DNA of 64,000 nt from Janthinobacterium agaricidamnosum NBRC 102515 = DSM 9628 (GTDB lineage: Bacteria; Pseudomonadota; Gammaproteobacteria; Burkholderiales; Burkholderiaceae_D), in the NCBI RefSeq assembly GCF_000723165.1, contig NZ_HG322949.1, forward strand, positions 2,485,989 to 2,549,988, in the 5' to 3' direction. The first letter of the stretch is position 1, and the number at the start of each line of letters is the position of its first letter. The notes below the pieces were generated by a model. The model saw nothing but the letters and a program-made list of their open reading frames with translations, had not been told where the DNA came from and made no database searches. Position numbers and translations under genes: made by a program. Below, piece by piece: positions 63,001-64,000 of this stretch.

Positions 63001-64000
63001 GGTCAAGCCTGAAGCGCCAAGCATCGTCACCGCTCCAGTGGCAGTGAGTAAATTAGTGGGCCAGAGCGCAAGCTTCAATGTCGTCACCCGCGGTTCGCCG
63101 GCACCGACCTATCAGTGGTATCGCGACAACCAGAAGATCGAAGGCGCCCAGTCGGACACCTATACGATCGATGCCGTCAAGCAGACCGATAACAATGCGT
63201 CGTTCTACGTGGTGGCAAGCAACCTGGTCAGCAGTGTGCAATCGACACCGGTCACCTTGACCGTTGGCGCCGCGACCAAGCCGCACATCACCCAGCAGCC
63301 AGGCAATCAGGTCGCGGCCTTGAACAGCCATGCCACGCTGGAGGTGAAGGCCGAGGGTAGCGATCCGATGACCTATACCTGGTTCGACAAGGACCAGCGC
63401 ATCGTCGGCACGGCTGCCAAGCTGGACTTCCCTGCGGTGAAGGCTGCCGATTTTGGCAAGTACAGCGTACATGTGGAAAACGCCGCCGGCTTCGAGAACA
63501 GCAATGTCGTTTCGCTGGTGCCAGCCGCTCCCGGCATCAATCTGGCGCGTGCCCGCATTGCCACGGCTGATACCACGCAGGATTCGGTCGGCCTGGCCGC
63601 AGCGAAAGCTGTCGATGGCGACATCGATTCGCGCTGGGGTTCGGACTTCAAGCCGACCGCCGAGCTGATAGTCGACCTGGGCTCGACGATGAGCATGAAC
63701 CGCATGATCTTGCGCTGGGATCCGGCCTTTGCGAAAAAATACATCGTCGAAGTATCCAACGATAATATCTTGCAAGTACCCAAGGATCAGCAAACCTGGA
63801 CCAAGGCTTATTCGCAAGATCAAGGCAACGGTGGCGTGGAAGATACTACCTTCCCGGTCGTCAGCGGCCGTTATGTGCGCATGACCGGCAACGAGCGCGG
63901 CACCCCTTATGGCTATTCGCTGGACGAACTGGAAGTCTACAACGTCGCCAATTTGTCCCGCGATGGCAGCGCTCCCGAGCGTTACACCCTGGTGCCAGGC
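60089..64000 (+). CDS. Second giant GH2-like protein, paralogue, incomplete at window end
   Basis: An open frame of 1304 codons without a stop continues beyond the window. It is colinear with the gene at 53976: signal peptide (cleavage near ARAAES), GH2 sugar-binding and sandwich domains, TIM barrel with the same ESNNG change (Gly484, Glu480) and AEYWG nucleophile region (Glu546), DUF4982-like and invasin-like regions, three Ig-like domains (near 62750, 63013, 63280) and an F5/8C domain from about 63539. The last residues (RDGSAPERYTLVPG) correspond to the start of the DUF1566-like module of the first protein. Stretches near the barrel are almost identical at DNA level; others differ widely. 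Confidence 0.85.
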   Translation, partial: MKNIRPTIRPSFWLFFVLCLLASLYRPPTARAAESTLSPPSQRLKINLGATSWKYTNQDRFIGDPHVIDVAYDDSGWTSVGVPHSVNEQDMFVNFHAGLHGMPYGTVWYRKHLPLSSAYAGRKILIEFEGVHTGAQVFVNGKPVQGTSALNPTFTHVIGFVPFVVDVTNMVTLGSDNVLAVKVTKNGFEDPHFSGDARFGQGDSGLFRPVYMHITDKVHIPQNVYAILKTWGTHVSTASIAGDKSSAAIQVETNVVNEDSVQKNVTLTTRIVDANGQMVAQAQEARVLQPNAGSGLTTNKFVQNLTVAKPTLWFPNNSSHGTPYMYRVLHIVSVDGAVVDTVESPLGIRTITWDKDFPIVNGYAHYLWGASGRYDYPALGSAVPEEQQWRDLKLLADAGGSLYRPGHSSSSTEFVEAADALGIFIVQPSGEGEGAFDKCYNAVLSETCTQSELNKFALKKEIHTEMIVRDRNNPSILSWESNNGPMDTNYAQVLKAVNSEWDPVNTRVATDRTPNNNNGTILGCTLNGCELGVKAQFPNSPAWGAEYWGKGDHRYKYDHEIELTAEFLNNWRRSVAAKVFGMVQWYLAETPGEDNAFLSSTAPAPVGDATDLRKLEVRSLGSSMMDGNRFPKLMYYAYQAAWVDYKTRPVVNLAHHWNRSGTVRVNAFSNCPAVRLLVNDKQQGADQVPNALDKENTDLSQNTTGLPHQVHWDGIQWETGVVTAQCIDEIGNVAKADGQNVQDQRATAGAPDHIVLITEPGLKKPDGTTFQITANGSDAAFITAKVVDVKGILVPEDSTNITFTVSDNGNYRGGWNHAVSQDKPDTYHSPGDHELAAEGGLARIAVRSKFEPGTVTISATSSDGKLHSNVASFDVVAVPQSGDASQLPPAFVVQPQSQTISVGQAAHFDAVVSGAAPLEFTWYRNGVEIVGAKGSSYNTPIAVDGDLTAAYTVKVKNRFNEITSNDAVATVVKPEAPSIVTAPVAVSKLVGQSASFNVVTRGSPAPTYQWYRDNQKIEGAQSDTYTIDAVKQTDNNASFYVVASNLVSSVQSTPVTLTVGAATKPHITQQPGNQVAALNSHATLEVKAEGSDPMTYTWFDKDQRIVGTAAKLDFPAVKAADFGKYSVHVENAAGFENSNVVSLVPAAPGINLARARIATADTTQDSVGLAAAKAVDGDIDSRWGSDFKPTAELIVDLGSTMSMNRMILRWDPAFAKKYIVEVSNDNILQVPKDQQTWTKAYSQDQGNGGVEDTTFPVVSGRYVRMTGNERGTPYGYSLDELEVYNVANLSRDGSAPERYTLVPG

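Overview
The window is GC-rich chromosomal DNA from a betaproteobacterium, most likely an Oxalobacteraceae member (Janthinobacterium, Duganella or Massilia type). That placement is an inference from protein style: a bo3 oxidase operon followed by SURF1 and RegBA, PEP-CTERM-type PrsK/PrsR, and many LysR regulators. I saw no rRNA, tRNA, CRISPR array, prophage or complete insertion sequence.

Layout. 0-3.4 kb: a LysR C-terminal remnant, a MarR regulator preceded by five 18-bp direct repeats, a ClC chloride channel with a perfect 24-bp palindrome at its promoter, a periplasmic cupin, and a decapitated alpha/beta hydrolase. 3.3-8 kb: a LysR regulator divergent from an orphan ModA-like binding protein and a citrate-type MFS permease, then a second MFS permease. 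8.2-15 kb: cyoABCD, SURF1, regB and regA, tightly overlapped. 15-20 kb: pirin, a LysR gene broken by an internal deletion, and a Fur-box-preceded heme receptor with an unusual exported HemS-family protein. 20-25 kb: a hydrolase, LD-carboxypeptidase, a DUF418 membrane protein, a small coiled-coil protein and two acetyltransferases. 25-32.6 kb: ybiT, nadA-nadC, ypfJ, a periplasmic binding protein and nadB.

32.6-37.7 kb: a MITE-like palindromic element, then a sugar transferase, prsK and prsR (the PEP-CTERM/XrtA exopolysaccharide signalling set), with no exosortase in view. 37.8-46.5 kb: membrane and housekeeping genes, including a 24-residue membrane peptide, queH, an AraC regulator, a chemotaxis receptor, an AI-2E-type transporter, a methyltransferase, a CAAX-protease-like protein and a DUF481 outer-membrane protein. 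46.8-50.8 kb: a LysR-controlled operon joining a fluoroacetate-dehalogenase-type hydrolase to leuC/leuD paralogues; the LeuC copy has Ser in place of the active-site Asp. 50.8-53.4 kb: a CPA1 antiporter and an MscS channel.

53.5-64 kb: a tandem pair of giant secreted proteins built from a glycoside hydrolase family 2 core with Ig-like and F5/8C (discoidin) modules. The first is 1834 residues; the second runs off the window. Their upstream leaders are duplicated with them, parts are nearly identical at DNA level, and both have Gly where family 2 enzymes carry the acid/base Glu. This pair and the dehalogenase-LeuCD operon are the best candidates for undescribed biology.
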